Assembly: GCA_002364555.1 (NCBI GenBank)
Contig: DEYM01000054.1
Span: 1-35,069 of the forward strand
Source: Phycisphaerales bacterium UBA3158
GTDB lineage: Bacteria > Planctomycetota > Phycisphaerae > Phycisphaerales > SM1A02
DNA: 35,069 nucleotides
Reading direction: 5' to 3'
A program made the position numbers and the translations under genes. Shown one piece after another: positions 16,899 to 25,754 of this stretch; position 1 is the stretch's first letter, and each line of letters opens with the position of its first letter. The notes under the pieces were generated by a model that ran no database searches, was not told the DNA's origin, and was given only the letters and a program-made list of their open reading frames with translations.

Positions 16899-19052
16899 TC
16901 ACGCGACGCCCGCGGGCACCGGCTCGTCCTTCCTCAGACACACAAGTCCAACCGATTCAACATCGATGCCTTTTTCTATCTCGTTGTAGGCCAATACGGC
17001 AACGCCTGAAATCCTGCTTTCGAGGATCTGCCACAACTGAGCCCGAACCGTCGGTGAAGTAATCACGACCGGATGATACCCGCGAGCAAGCAATCCCTCG
17101 ACACTGCCGGCAACAGAGTTGATCACCTGCTGTATTCGTGCAGGCGGCATGGTGAGCGTCGTTCCAGCCGGCCCCCGCTCGATATGACCCGACACCAGCT
17201 CCTCGAGCTCGGGATCGAGCGTGACACAGTGAATGCGAAGCGCACCCTGCTCGTCAGGACGAGCGTGTTGCTGCGAGATGCTTCTCCTGAGGGAGTTACG
17301 GACATATTCGGTCAGCACCCCGGGATCCCGGGTCTGAGATACCCAGTCCCCCATGGTCTCCAGGATCGTCTCCAGATCCCTGACGGGAACTCGCTCTCTG
17401 AGCAGATTGTGAAGAACCCGCTGCACTTCAGCGGGCTTGACCACGGATGGAACAGTCTCTTCGACCAGCTTCGGTGAGGTGTTCTTCAGCTGTTCGATCA
17501 ATCGACAGACCTCTTCACGCGAGACGAGATCCGCGGCATGCTCCCTCACCAGTTCGGTGAAGTGGGTCGCCATGACGCTGGAGGCGTTCACAATGGTGTA
17601 ATGCAGCATCTCGGCTCGCGACTGGGCATCGGGATGAATCCAAGTGACATCCAGACCGAATGCCGGCTCACGACCCTGGACACCCTCGAGAGGCTCGACG
17701 GCTTCGCCGGAATTCATCGCCATCACGAGTTCGGGGTACACCATCCCGCCTGAAAGCAAGGCACCACGAAGACGCACCTTGTACTGGTTGGCTTCCAGTT
17801 GAACGTTGTCGCGAATTCTCACCGGTGGGACGACGATCCCCAACTCGACCGCCAGCTGCCGCCGGACGGCTGCGATCCTGTCGAGCAGATCACCACCGCG
17901 ACCGGCATCGACCAGTGGAACCAGACCGTAGCCAATCTCGATTTCCAGCGTATCGACCATGACCAGATCCTCCACCGCCGCTTCGGCGGGCGGACCCGAC
18001 TCGCGGGAGGATTCCTCGGAATCGGTCTCCGCGGCCTTCTGGTCATGGGCATATCTATCGACGGACCACCCGACGAGTGCAATCACGATGGCTGCCACCA
18101 GGAGGGGGATCGTTGGCAACGGCGTCATCGCCAGAACGCAGAGGAAGGCCGAAACCAGATACAAGGCCCGTGGCTGGGAGGCCAACTGCCGTGGAACTTC
18201 GTCACCGATGGTCTCCGTATCACTTGTTCGGGCGACGATGAGACCAGCGGCGATGGCGATGATGAAGGCGGGTATCTGACTGGCCAGACCGTCACCGATC
18301 GTGAGCGTCGTGAAGACGGATACCGTCTCCTGGAAATCCCAGTTCTTCATGAACAGACCGATTGCGATGCCACCGATGATGTTGACGACCGTGATGATGA
18401 TGCCGGCGATGGCATCTCCTCGGACGAACTTGCTCGCACCATCCATGGCACCATAGAAGTCGGCCTCTTCCGTGACCTCGTCCCGACGCCGCCTGGCCTC
18501 CCGCTCGTCGATCAGCCCAGCGGACAGGTCGGCATCGATCGCCATCTGCTTGCCGGGCATGGCGTCCAGCGTGAATCTGGCCGCCACTTCACTCATTCTC
18601 GTGGCACCCTTGGTGATGACCACGAATTGAACCACGACCAGAATGATGAAGATGATCAATCCAACCACGATCGACGAGCCCACGACGAAGGTGCCGAATG
18701 ATTCGATCACACGACCGGCCACCAGCATGGCCTCACCCGGACTGGAGGCGTCCGCACTGAGAATCAGTCTGGTCGAGGCGACGTTCAACACCAGTCGCAT
18801 CAGGGTCACACCCAGAAGAATCGATGGAAACGCACTGAAATCAAGCGACCGCTTCATGTAGACGGTGGTGAGCAGGATGATGGCGGCCAGGGCGATGTTG
18901 GCCGCCAGGAGGATATCCAGGATGATCGGGGACAACGGCACGACCAGGACACCAAGCAGCATCAGGATGCCCAGTGGCACCAGCATGTGCCGCCACTGGG
19001 CCACGCGTTCGACGAAGCTGTCGATCATCGGATTCTCAAGCCGTCGACTCAT
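16899..19052 (-). CDS. flhA: Flagellar export gate protein FlhA
   Basis: A 717-residue integral membrane component of the flagellar type III export apparatus. The N-terminal ~340 residues hold about eight transmembrane helices with the conserved FHIPEP-family loop (LDAMPGKQMAIDADLSAG). The C-terminal ~350-residue cytoplasmic domain docks chaperone-substrate complexes and has RDLETILETMGDW and LARGYHPVVITS-type segments. It starts at ATG 19052 with GGAGGT 9 bases upstream, overlapping the flhB stop in ATGA. It is full length and unbroken. It forms the proton-driven gate with FlhB and FliPQR, all encoded immediately upstream. Confidence 0.97.
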   Translation of the reverse strand: MSRRLENPMIDSFVERVAQWRHMLVPLGILMLLGVLVVPLSPIILDILLAANIALAAIILLTTVYMKRSLDFSAFPSILLGVTLMRLVLNVASTRLILSADASSPGEAMLVAGRVIESFGTFVVGSSIVVGLIIFIILVVVQFVVITKGATRMSEVAARFTLDAMPGKQMAIDADLSAGLIDEREARRRRDEVTEEADFYGAMDGASKFVRGDAIAGIIITVVNIIGGIAIGLFMKNWDFQETVSVFTTLTIGDGLASQIPAFIIAIAAGLIVARTSDTETIGDEVPRQLASQPRALYLVSAFLCVLAMTPLPTIPLLVAAIVIALVGWSVDRYAHDQKAAETDSEESSRESGPPAEAAVEDLVMVDTLEIEIGYGLVPLVDAGRGGDLLDRIAAVRRQLAVELGIVVPPVRIRDNVQLEANQYKVRLRGALLSGGMVYPELVMAMNSGEAVEPLEGVQGREPAFGLDVTWIHPDAQSRAEMLHYTIVNASSVMATHFTELVREHAADLVSREEVCRLIEQLKNTSPKLVEETVPSVVKPAEVQRVLHNLLRERVPVRDLETILETMGDWVSQTRDPGVLTEYVRNSLRRSISQQHARPDEQGALRIHCVTLDPELEELVSGHIERGPAGTTLTMPPARIQQVINSVAGSVEGLLARGYHPVVITSPTVRAQLWQILESRISGVAVLAYNEIEKGIDVESVGLVCLRKDEPVPAGVA

Positions 19053-20167
19053 ACCGATTGGACCTCCGGCTCAGTGTTCATCATCGACGGCTCCATCTCC
19101 GTCTCCATCTCGTCGTTGACTCGCTGCACATAGGCGAGCACTTCGGCGACGGCCCTATAAAAGGATGGCGGTATGGGTCGGCTGACCTCGACCTCCTTGT
19201 GGAGTGCCCTGGCCAGAGGAGGTCGCTCGACGATCGGAACATCATGCCGACGAGCCAGTTGACGAATTCGAAGTGCCAGATGATCCAGCCCCTTGGCGAC
19301 CACGGTTGGCGCACGCATCGTGTCCGGGTCGTAGCAGATCGCGATCGATACATGCTGCGGGTTGGTGACGATCACATCGGCTCGTGGAACGGATGCCGCC
19401 ACACGCTGCATCGCCAGCTGCTGCTGAAGTCGCATGCGACGCTTGCGATGCTCCGGATCCCCTTCGGCCTCCTTCATGTCGTCACGCACCTGTTGTCTGG
19501 TCATGCGGAGATCACGCTTGCGGCGGATCCTCTGCCATGTGTAATCGAGGAGACCCAGCAAGAGCAGGACGCCCGCAGTTCGGAATGCCAGATCGAGCAT
19601 CATCATTCCAATGAAGGTCACCCCACCCCACATGGGCAGTCCCGGTAGTCCGATCAGCGATTCCTGATACTGGAACACGGTCAGAACGGCGACGGAAAGC
19701 ACCACGATCACCTTCATGGAATCCAGCGAGACGCGAATGAGTCCGGATGGACCGACGATTCTCTTGATGCCTCGGATCGGATCGAGGCGATCGGCACGAA
19801 GCTGGATCGCCTTGGAACTGAAGACCCAGCCGATCTGGAAGAACTGCGCCAACCACGTACCGAGCATCACAAGAAGCATGAACGGTATGAGAACCTGCAT
19901 GGCAGACCACCCGGCATGTGCCAACGCCTGCCAGGCGGTATCGGGCGCGGTCATGTCGTCGAGTGCGGAGAGATCCAGCAGTCGCCTGAGCATGGACTGA
20001 CCTTCACCGAACATCACCATCGTCATCGTCCAGACGACCAGTGTGCCCAATGCAAGCGAGATCGCGCTGCCGAGATCCTGACTCTTGGCCACATTCCCTT
20101 CTTCGCGAGCCTCGCGAAGACGTCGAGGTGTCGCTTCCTCCGTTCGTTCACCGAGATCTTCGGACAT
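19049..20167 (-). CDS. flhB: Flagellar export specificity switch protein FlhB with NPQH cleavage motif
   Basis: A 372-residue membrane protein with four transmembrane helices in the first ~210 residues and a cytoplasmic C-terminal domain. It switches export from hook to filament substrates after cleaving itself between Asn and Pro of the NPTH motif. Here the motif reads N269-P270-Q271-H272; the position equals that in Salmonella but Thr is Gln. The scissile N-P and the His are retained. The tail after the switch domain is acidic and rich in Met. The start is ATG 20167, with GGAGGT 8 bases upstream, two bases after the fliR stop. The 3' end overlaps flhA. Confidence 0.96.
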   Translation of the reverse strand: MSEDLGERTEEATPRRLREAREEGNVAKSQDLGSAISLALGTLVVWTMTMVMFGEGQSMLRRLLDLSALDDMTAPDTAWQALAHAGWSAMQVLIPFMLLVMLGTWLAQFFQIGWVFSSKAIQLRADRLDPIRGIKRIVGPSGLIRVSLDSMKVIVVLSVAVLTVFQYQESLIGLPGLPMWGGVTFIGMMMLDLAFRTAGVLLLLGLLDYTWQRIRRKRDLRMTRQQVRDDMKEAEGDPEHRKRRMRLQQQLAMQRVAASVPRADVIVTNPQHVSIAICYDPDTMRAPTVVAKGLDHLALRIRQLARRHDVPIVERPPLARALHKEVEVSRPIPPSFYRAVAEVLAYVQRVNDEMETEMEPSMMNTEPEVQSV

Positions 20168-20169
20168 GT

Positions 20170-20967
20170 CTACGCACCTCCGATCACGTATCTACCAGCG
20201 GACCATGAACTGAGTGTTCGAAAGAAGTCGTCCAACGCCTCGAGTCCGACGTATTCGATGACCGTGATACCCATGAACATCACACCGAATCCGAGGATGA
20301 GTCTCAATGGAAAACCGAGACTCAGGATGTTCAGCTGCGGGACGGTCCTGGACACGTATCCAAGCGCGATGCTCTGAAGGAAGAGAATCGCCAGGACCGG
20401 AGCGGAGACACGCAGGGAGATCTCGAATGCCGACAGAAGCATGCCGAGCATGAGGGCCAGCACGCCCTCGCTGAATGCCAACGTGCCCGTGGGAACATGG
20501 GTGAAGGTGTTGAGCAGCGACTGGAGGACGATGTCCAGCCCGCTCATCGACAGGAAGATCACCAGTGCCACGAAGAAGTAGAGCTGGCCGACGAGATCCG
20601 CATCGTCCTGGACATTCGGATCGTAGAAGGTCGCGAATCCCAGCCCCATCTGCTGACCCGCGAGCTGACCGCCGACTCTCATGGCCATCAATGGAAGAGA
20701 GGCCAGCAGACCGATCGCGACACCGACCAGGATCTCCATGCTGATCATCGGGACCAGAGACCACAAGCCGATGCTCACGGGAAGCACCGGCAGGGTTCCC
20801 ATCGAGAGGAGAACGGGATAGACCGCGAATCCAATGACGAATGCGAGCATGACCCGAACCTTCACCGGAACCGACTTCGATGACAGAATCGGGGCGAACA
20901 CCATCAATCCTCCGATACGGAAGATGACGAGCATCAGAGCCGGGATGTGTTCAGCCAGTCCAGTCAT
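20170..20967 (-). CDS. fliR: Flagellar export gate protein FliR
   Basis: A 265-residue polytopic membrane protein with about six hydrophobic helices, matching the usual FliR length (~260). Recognisable features are the N-terminal FRIGGLMVFAPILSS helix, the LASLPLMAMRVGGQLAG region and the conserved G-Q-Q-M-G-L-G stretch. FliR completes the FliP5-Q4-R1 export pore with FliP and FliQ. It starts 15 bases after the fliQ stop and ends two bases before flhB, consistent with a tightly packed polycistron. Its ribosome site is weak. Confidence 0.95.
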   Translation of the reverse strand: MTGLAEHIPALMLVIFRIGGLMVFAPILSSKSVPVKVRVMLAFVIGFAVYPVLLSMGTLPVLPVSIGLWSLVPMISMEILVGVAIGLLASLPLMAMRVGGQLAGQQMGLGFATFYDPNVQDDADLVGQLYFFVALVIFLSMSGLDIVLQSLLNTFTHVPTGTLAFSEGVLALMLGMLLSAFEISLRVSAPVLAILFLQSIALGYVSRTVPQLNILSLGFPLRLILGFGVMFMGITVIEYVGLEALDDFFRTLSSWSAGRYVIGGA

Positions 20968-20982
20968 GCTTCGAGTTGCCCG

Positions 20983-21237
20983 CTACGGGGCGGTGAACAT
21001 CTCCATGGCGAATTCGGAAATCTGTGCGACCATCCATGCCAGAAGAAGGATCGAGGCCAGGAGCATGGCGATGATCTTGGGCACGAAGCTCAGTGTCTGC
21101 TCCTGGACCTGCGTCACAGCCTGGATGAGACTCACGATGAGTCCGACGATCAGACCGACACCAAGCACAGGTGTCGCGAGAATCAGCGTGTAGTACAACG
21201 CGACTCTGACAGCGTCGAGTACGTCACCCTCCATCAT
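20983..21237 (-). CDS. fliQ: Flagellar export gate protein FliQ
   Basis: An 84-residue protein with two transmembrane helices (ALYYTLILATPVLGVGLIVG and IIAMLLASILLLAWMV). It matches FliQ, including the V-Q-E-Q-T-L-S-F-V-P-K cytoplasmic-tip motif between helices. ATG 21237 follows GGAGGG at 5 bases' spacing; the next codon is also ATG (21234, 8 bases), and either could be used. A longer in-frame start at 21294 would add ~19 polar residues unlike FliQ. It starts 28 bases after fliP. Confidence 0.96.
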   Translation of the reverse strand: MMEGDVLDAVRVALYYTLILATPVLGVGLIVGLIVSLIQAVTQVQEQTLSFVPKIIAMLLASILLLAWMVAQISEFAMEMFTAP

Positions 21238-21265
21238 TCCGACCCTCCACTGTTGATCAGACTGT

Positions 21266-22138
21266 TCACGGCCCGGCCCCCGATAGTCCGCCAATCACGT
21301 GCTGAAGCGTCTCGGGCTGATACACACCGGTCATCAGCGATCCCACCAGCAGTGACCATCCATCAACCAGAACGAAGAGCAGTATCTTGAACGGCAGCGA
21401 GATGAGCACCGGTGGCAACATCAGCATGCCCATCGAAACCAGCATGCTGGCTATGACCAGATCGATCACGAGAAACGGAAGAAACACGCGGAAACCGATC
21501 AGGAACGCCACCTTGAGCTCACTGAGAATGAATGCCGGTATCAGGGTCACCATGTCCACGTCGGATCGATCGAGCTCACCGGGATCCGAGGTGTCGACAC
21601 CTCGATAGTTGAGCATCATGTAGACACCGGACCAGTTTCCCGTCGCCTCTATCTGACCGAACATGTAATCACGCAAAGGCTGCTTGGTTCGCTGCCATGC
21701 TTCCTCGTAGCTGGTCACTTCGCCATCGGCGTATGGCTTGATGCCATTGGCGTACATCGCCTCGAGAGTCGGCGCCATCACGACGAAGGTTATGAAGAGG
21801 CTCAGTCCCAGCAGAACCTGGGTGGGCGGAAGCCCCTGGGTTCCAAGTGCCTGCCTGAGCAGCCCGAGCACGATGATGATCCGGGTGAAGCAGGTGCACA
21901 ACAGCAGAATCGAGGGCGCCAACGCCAGAACCGTCAGAAGGACGAGGATGTTCAAGGTGCTCGAGAGCTGGCCATCCAGCCCCGGAACGACTTCGGAGGC
22001 GTTTTCGAGCATCTCGATCGGATTGATGGCCGGCGGTGTCGAAGGAGACCGAGGTGGTGTCGCCGTCTGAGCAAGCGTGGCGGCTGGTGCCAGGAAGAGC
22101 ACGAACACGCCTATGAAAACCTGCATCAGGAGCTTCAT
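21266..22138 (-). CDS. fliP: Flagellar export gate protein FliP
   Basis: A 290-residue membrane protein with a cleavable signal peptide (MKLLMQVFIGVFVLFLAP, ending near TLAQ) and four helices. The family signature is clear: TCFTRIIIVLGLLRQALG, PPTQVLLGLSLFITF, and FLPFLVIDLVIASMLVSMGM. ATG 22138 shares one base with the fliO stop (TGATG), so translation is coupled; a TTG at 22156 is in frame but less likely. A Pro-rich spacer follows the signal peptide. It forms the export-gate core with FliQ and FliR. Confidence 0.96.
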   Translation of the reverse strand: MKLLMQVFIGVFVLFLAPAATLAQTATPPRSPSTPPAINPIEMLENASEVVPGLDGQLSSTLNILVLLTVLALAPSILLLCTCFTRIIIVLGLLRQALGTQGLPPTQVLLGLSLFITFVVMAPTLEAMYANGIKPYADGEVTSYEEAWQRTKQPLRDYMFGQIEATGNWSGVYMMLNYRGVDTSDPGELDRSDVDMVTLIPAFILSELKVAFLIGFRVFLPFLVIDLVIASMLVSMGMLMLPPVLISLPFKILLFVLVDGWSLLVGSLMTGVYQPETLQHVIGGLSGAGP

Positions 22139-22785
22139 CAGGAAGTGCCTCGCCAACCCGGCAGCCGAAGACGCCCTGGGCGAATTCCACTCCTCGTCGT
22201 CGAACGGGGCGCACGGGTCAGATCCACCACACCGTCTGAAGCGGCGGCAGCCGCTTCAGCCAGTTCCTGCTGGAAGTCGCCATCCGATCGGGGCTCGTTG
22301 CCACTGAGTGCCTGCTTGAGTCGTGCGACCTCATCCTCGCCGGTGATCTCGGAGAGAGTACGCATGTCGCCCCCACCCTGATGAGCGACGATGAAACGAT
22401 TACCGACCTGGAGAATCACGATCTGCTGACCGCGCGCCACTGGATAGCGGGCGTGTATCTGCACGACGCCGGAAGGTCGCTTCGCCGAGAGGCCGCCCCC
22501 CATTCGACGCAGCATGTACCGCATGGCCAGCAGCAGCATCACCACGCCCAGCAATGCGGCGCCGACTCTGGCGAACTCGATGAGCCCCGGCATGAACCCC
22601 TCATCCATCTCCGCCTGACCGTCCACCACGTTGACCATCGCCGTTCCCAGGGGCAACTGCTCCTGAACAGGCAGAATGGGTGTGTCAGCGACGGGCTGGC
22701 CCATGAGGAGGGTCGATCCCGACAGGATGACGCCGAGGAGACACATCATCAGAAAACGAGCTATCTGGGGTGCGGTCGTTGCCAT
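22138..22785 (-). CDS. fliO: Flagellar protein FliO
   Basis: A 215-residue protein with an N-terminal hydrophobic stretch (signal-like), then a main transmembrane helix near residues 72-92 (VGAALLGVVMLLLAMRYM). A FliO-type cytoplasmic domain follows with the order V-Q-I-H-A-R, G-Q-Q-I-V-I-L-Q-V-G and R-F-I-V-A. FliO assists assembly of FliP. Family proteins vary strongly, so the position between fliN and fliP counts as evidence. The Ala-, Ser- and Arg-rich C-terminal tail of about 50 residues is not conserved in the family as I know it. Confidence 0.88.
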   Translation of the reverse strand: MATTAPQIARFLMMCLLGVILSGSTLLMGQPVADTPILPVQEQLPLGTAMVNVVDGQAEMDEGFMPGLIEFARVGAALLGVVMLLLAMRYMLRRMGGGLSAKRPSGVVQIHARYPVARGQQIVILQVGNRFIVAHQGGGDMRTLSEITGEDEVARLKQALSGNEPRSDGDFQQELAEAAAAASDGVVDLTRAPRSTTRSGIRPGRLRLPGWRGTS

Positions 22786-22843
22786 CCTGGCTCCGCTGGC
22801 TGAATCCTTTCAGCCATTTTCATCTGTTTCAATTCAGCACGAT

Positions 22844-23368
22844 TCAGCTCGTACGGGATTCCATCACCTGCCCACTGGCATCCACCGGTGACAGGATTTC
22901 ACTAATACGAATGCAGAAGGTCTCGTCGAGAACGAGCACCTCACCTCTGGCGACAGGTCTTCCATTGACCAGAATGTCCACCGGATCACCGGCAGCCTTG
23001 TCCAGTTCCACGACGGCACCCGACTGGAGATTCAGCACATCCTCGACATACATTCTGGTCCGTCCAAGTTCGACGGTCATCGCCAGATGCACATCCGAGA
23101 GCATCGAGAGATCGTTGGGACCTGCTGAAGAGACCACCGGACCACTCAGCTCGGGCGCGGCCATTCCACTGGCGGCTCGTTGCGAGGAGGTGAACTTCAG
23201 TCGTTGTGCGGCTTCCTGAACCTGCTTCATGGCCTCGGTAGCCATCTCTTCGGCGGTGGGAACCGTCTCAGCCGTACCTGGTAGTCCCGAGGCGGAAGTC
23301 GGCAATTCTTGCGCTTCTTCGGCAGAAGACTGCAGTTGGTTCGATTCTGAATCCGTGTGCTCGGCCAT
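22844..23368 (-). CDS. fliN: Flagellar motor switch protein FliN
   Basis: A 174-residue C-ring component. The SpoA domain occupies roughly the last 85 residues: MLSDVHLAMTVELGRTRMYVEDVLNLQSG, then VVELDKAAGDPVDILVNGRPVARGEVLVLDETFCIRI, close to canonical FliN. The N-terminal ~85 residues are Glu/Ser/Gln-rich and low in complexity. The start is ATG 23368 with GGAGGAG 5 bases upstream; a longer in-frame start at 23497 is less likely. FliN normally follows FliM, but no fliM precedes it here: the upstream gene is fliL-like. FliN pairs with FliM and carries CheY-P binding in other bacteria. Confidence 0.94.
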   Translation of the reverse strand: MAEHTDSESNQLQSSAEEAQELPTSASGLPGTAETVPTAEEMATEAMKQVQEAAQRLKFTSSQRAASGMAAPELSGPVVSSAGPNDLSMLSDVHLAMTVELGRTRMYVEDVLNLQSGAVVELDKAAGDPVDILVNGRPVARGEVLVLDETFCIRISEILSPVDASGQVMESRTS

Positions 23369-23551
23369 CCTGGCTCCTCCGCACGACAAACCTATGACAA
23401 GATCGCTCGGTGCTGGACCTCCCTGTCCAAAGTCACATCCGAGGCGTATCCCGATGAACAAACCGCCCAGCCAGGCGGTGTCGACATCGGACAACACTGT
23501 TCATCGGCCCTCTGGGGTGGTTTACTGGAGAATGAGGTGATAGATCCGGGT

Positions 23552-24070
23552 TCACTCCACCGGAAAACCGGTGCCCGAGATGATGATCGCGCGATGAACC
23601 AGAGGGCCACCTGTGATCGAACTGCGTCCAAATCGATCAAGCATGAGATCCTCGTAGCGACGTGACATCGTTTCCAGACTCGGCTCATCCAGATGCGCAG
23701 GATCTGCCGATCGCCATCCGTGAACCAGTTCGGCCCTGAGTTCATGGCCACACCTCGAGAGCTCCTCCCTCAAGCTGGTGGCATCTCCGGCAGCTACCTG
23801 AATGACCACCTCGACGTCGTAGACGCGGGTCAGACCCGATTGTCTGTTCTGAAGACGTTCGTCGAGAAGTGGTATCTCGATCATGATCTGCTCGACTGGA
23901 GCCTGAACGAATTCCAGATCATCCGCGATCGCCCCTCCGGGGGTTCCGAAGATGAACAGAAGACCAGCTGCGGCAGCCACTTCAAGAATGGCCGTCGTGA
24001 CAGCCGCTCGGGTCAACCATCGGCGGCGACCAGCTCTGGGCTTCGTATCCTCTGTGTATTCAGTCCTCAT
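23552..24070 (-). CDS. FliL-like single-pass flagellar protein
   Basis: A 172-residue protein with a short basic N-terminus, one transmembrane helix (residues ~20-42) and a periplasmic part of about 130 residues. ATG 24070 follows GGAGAGG at 6 bases. The layout matches FliL, which supports the stator and rotor-stator coupling. The position directly after motB and before fliN fits. The sequence similarity is weak: I recognise only the general topology and the VYDVEVVIQVA-type strand after the membrane anchor, so the symbol is withheld. It is separated from motB by 18 bases and from fliN by 183 bases; that gap contains no gene. Confidence 0.55.
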   Translation of the reverse strand: MRTEYTEDTKPRAGRRRWLTRAAVTTAILEVAAAAGLLFIFGTPGGAIADDLEFVQAPVEQIMIEIPLLDERLQNRQSGLTRVYDVEVVIQVAAGDATSLREELSRCGHELRAELVHGWRSADPAHLDEPSLETMSRRYEDLMLDRFGRSSITGGPLVHRAIIISGTGFPVE

Positions 24071-24088
24071 TGGTTACCTCTCCGGATT

Positions 24089-24847
24089 TCATGGTGATGC
24101 AGATTCCGTGATCAAGGCCGTTCGAACAGGCCCGGTTGGCTCGAGTAGATCTTCGGTCAGCACGATGTCGACGCGACGATGCTCCGCCATTTCCGACTCG
24201 AGATAGGCTCTTGGATTCAAGGGTTCACGCGATCCGACTGCTTCGATCCTGAACAGCCGGTCATCGATCCCGGTCTCCATGAGGATCTCTCGCACGGCCA
24301 TGGCCCTGTGAAAGCTCAACTCGTCCAGACTCCTCCAGGGCGATGAAGGCGATAGATACTTGTTGGCGGCATGGCCACGGACCACGATTCGATTTCGACG
24401 ACCGGCCAGGAGCGGGGCCAGATCGACGACCGCATGTCGGCCTGTTCCCGTGAGTTCGGCCGAACCCGCCTCGAACATGGCAGGACCACCAAGCGTGAAC
24501 TGCAGGCCGGCTGGAACAGTCAATACCCTGGCCTGGAGCCCCTTGGGACCCTGATCCTCTGAATGACTTCTGTTTATCTCCAGTTCATCTCGGCGTGCCG
24601 TCACTTCCTCCAGAGACTGGATCATGCTCTGCAGGGGAACATCGTCCGTGGGGAGAACACCGATCTTGCCGGTGAAACCGAAGGCGGTCTTCACGGCATT
24701 GGCGACGCGCTGATACTCACGATCTCTCTTGAGTTCGGAAAACATCTGCAACAGTATGAAGAAGCACAGCAGGAGGGCCATCATGTCCGCGAAGGTGATG
24801 ATCCATGCAGGCGATCCTTCCTTGTTGTTACGACGAATTGGAATCAT
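24089..24847 (-). CDS. motB: Flagellar stator protein MotB
   Basis: A 252-residue stator subunit. The N-terminal plug helix region contains W-I-I-T-F-A-D21-M-M-A-L-L-L-C-F-F; Asp21 corresponds to the proton-binding Asp of MotB. The C-terminal OmpA-like peptidoglycan-binding domain includes the VRGHAANKY strand and helix LSFHRAMAVREIL, ending in AEHRRVDIVL. The typical G-H-T-D-N loop is G-H-A-A-N here, so that peptidoglycan contact differs. ATG 24847 overlaps the motA stop by ATGA. With MotA it forms the ion channel. Confidence 0.95.
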   Translation of the reverse strand: MIPIRRNNKEGSPAWIITFADMMALLLCFFILLQMFSELKRDREYQRVANAVKTAFGFTGKIGVLPTDDVPLQSMIQSLEEVTARRDELEINRSHSEDQGPKGLQARVLTVPAGLQFTLGGPAMFEAGSAELTGTGRHAVVDLAPLLAGRRNRIVVRGHAANKYLSPSSPWRSLDELSFHRAMAVREILMETGIDDRLFRIEAVGSREPLNPRAYLESEMAEHRRVDIVLTEDLLEPTGPVRTALITESASP

Positions 24848-25620
24848 GCAGCCTGACTCATGTAGGACTGGACTCTTGAGCGAGGCGGCAGGAAGGTACG
24901 CAACTTCGAATCCACGTGGCGAGGATTGTCACCGGCCTGGATACCCAGAACCCCCTGAATAGCCATGGTTCGAACCAGCACCTCTTCGGATGTGCGGGCA
25001 GCAAGCTTGTCGGCGAGCGGGAGGAACACGAGATTGGCGAGCAGCGCCCCGTAGAGCGTCGTCAGCAGGGCAGCCGCCATGCCGGCACCGATGGCCGATG
25101 GATCATCCATATTCGCCAGCATCGCCACGAGACCGATGACCGTGCCGATCATTCCAAAGGCGGGCGCATACTTTCCGAGCTGCTCGAAGAGACTGCGTCC
25201 GGCCTCGTGTCTTTCGACCAGAACATCAAGCTCCGTCTCGAGGACGGATCGTATCGTCGCCGGATCAGCACCATCGATGGCCAACTGAACCCCTCTGACG
25301 AGAAATGGATCGTCGATCTCCGCCAAGGCACCTTCCAGAGCCAGCACACCCTCGCGACGGGCAAGCTCGGAAAGCTCGACCAGACGCGAGATCTGCTCCT
25401 GAGGTGAAATACTCTTATGGACGATCGCCTTCAGACTCACCTTGTGAACCCGGAAGAACCGTCGAATCGGGACGGAGGTCATGGTGGCGGCACCAGCCCC
25501 ACCGAGAACGATCAGCAGCGCCAACGGATCGACATAGGCTCCAAATGAACCTCCCAGAAGGAGGGCCAGGCCCACACATGCACCGCCGAGCAACAATCCT
25601 GTAATGGTGGATAGATCCAC
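24844..25620 (-). CDS. motA: Flagellar stator protein MotA, GTG start
   Basis: A 258-residue channel subunit. I chose GTG 25620 as the start because AGGAGGT lies exactly 6 bases upstream, and the protein then begins with DLSTITGLLLGG, as in MotA/PomA. In-frame codons further upstream give unrelated residues. Four transmembrane helices are visible. The second cytoplasmic region runs through the conserved EQLGKYAPAFGMIGTVIGLVAM and AALLTTLYGALLANLVFLP. Arg and Glu residues of the cytoplasmic loop that contact FliG are likely in ERHEAGRSLFE. It is first in the operon, with a candidate sigma-28-type promoter upstream, and divergent from the BamD-like gene. Confidence 0.95.
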   Translation of the reverse strand: MDLSTITGLLLGGACVGLALLLGGSFGAYVDPLALLIVLGGAGAATMTSVPIRRFFRVHKVSLKAIVHKSISPQEQISRLVELSELARREGVLALEGALAEIDDPFLVRGVQLAIDGADPATIRSVLETELDVLVERHEAGRSLFEQLGKYAPAFGMIGTVIGLVAMLANMDDPSAIGAGMAAALLTTLYGALLANLVFLPLADKLAARTSEEVLVRTMAIQGVLGIQAGDNPRHVDSKLRTFLPPRSRVQSYMSQAA

Positions 25621-25689
25621 GTCCGTACCTCCTGCTCTCATTCCCGGACCCTGCCACAGAGGCTGGATCGCTTTACGGGACGGGGATTC

Positions 25690-25717
25690 GCATCGGCGGG
25701 ACGAACAGGCGACTTGA
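25690..25717 (-). promoter_or_regulatory. Candidate sigma-28-like promoter of the flagellar operon
   Basis: Reading the minus strand: TCAAGTCG (25717-25710), 12 bases, GCCGATGC (25697-25690). This resembles the FliA consensus TAAAGTTT-N11-GCCGATAA: the -10 matches 6 of 8, the -35 matches only weakly, and the spacer is one base longer than ideal. It would start transcription about 65 bases ahead of the motA GTG. The match is suggestive, and because fliA lies in this operon it would imply feedback. Confidence 0.3.
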
Positions 25718-25754
25718 GCGAGATGATCAAGAGACCTGATGATCAAGGTCGAGC

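Noticed and set aside
25621..25680. Sigma-54 promoter ahead of motA (TGGCAGGGTCCGGG on the minus strand)
   Set aside because: The -24-like half is present, but the -12 GC element is missing.
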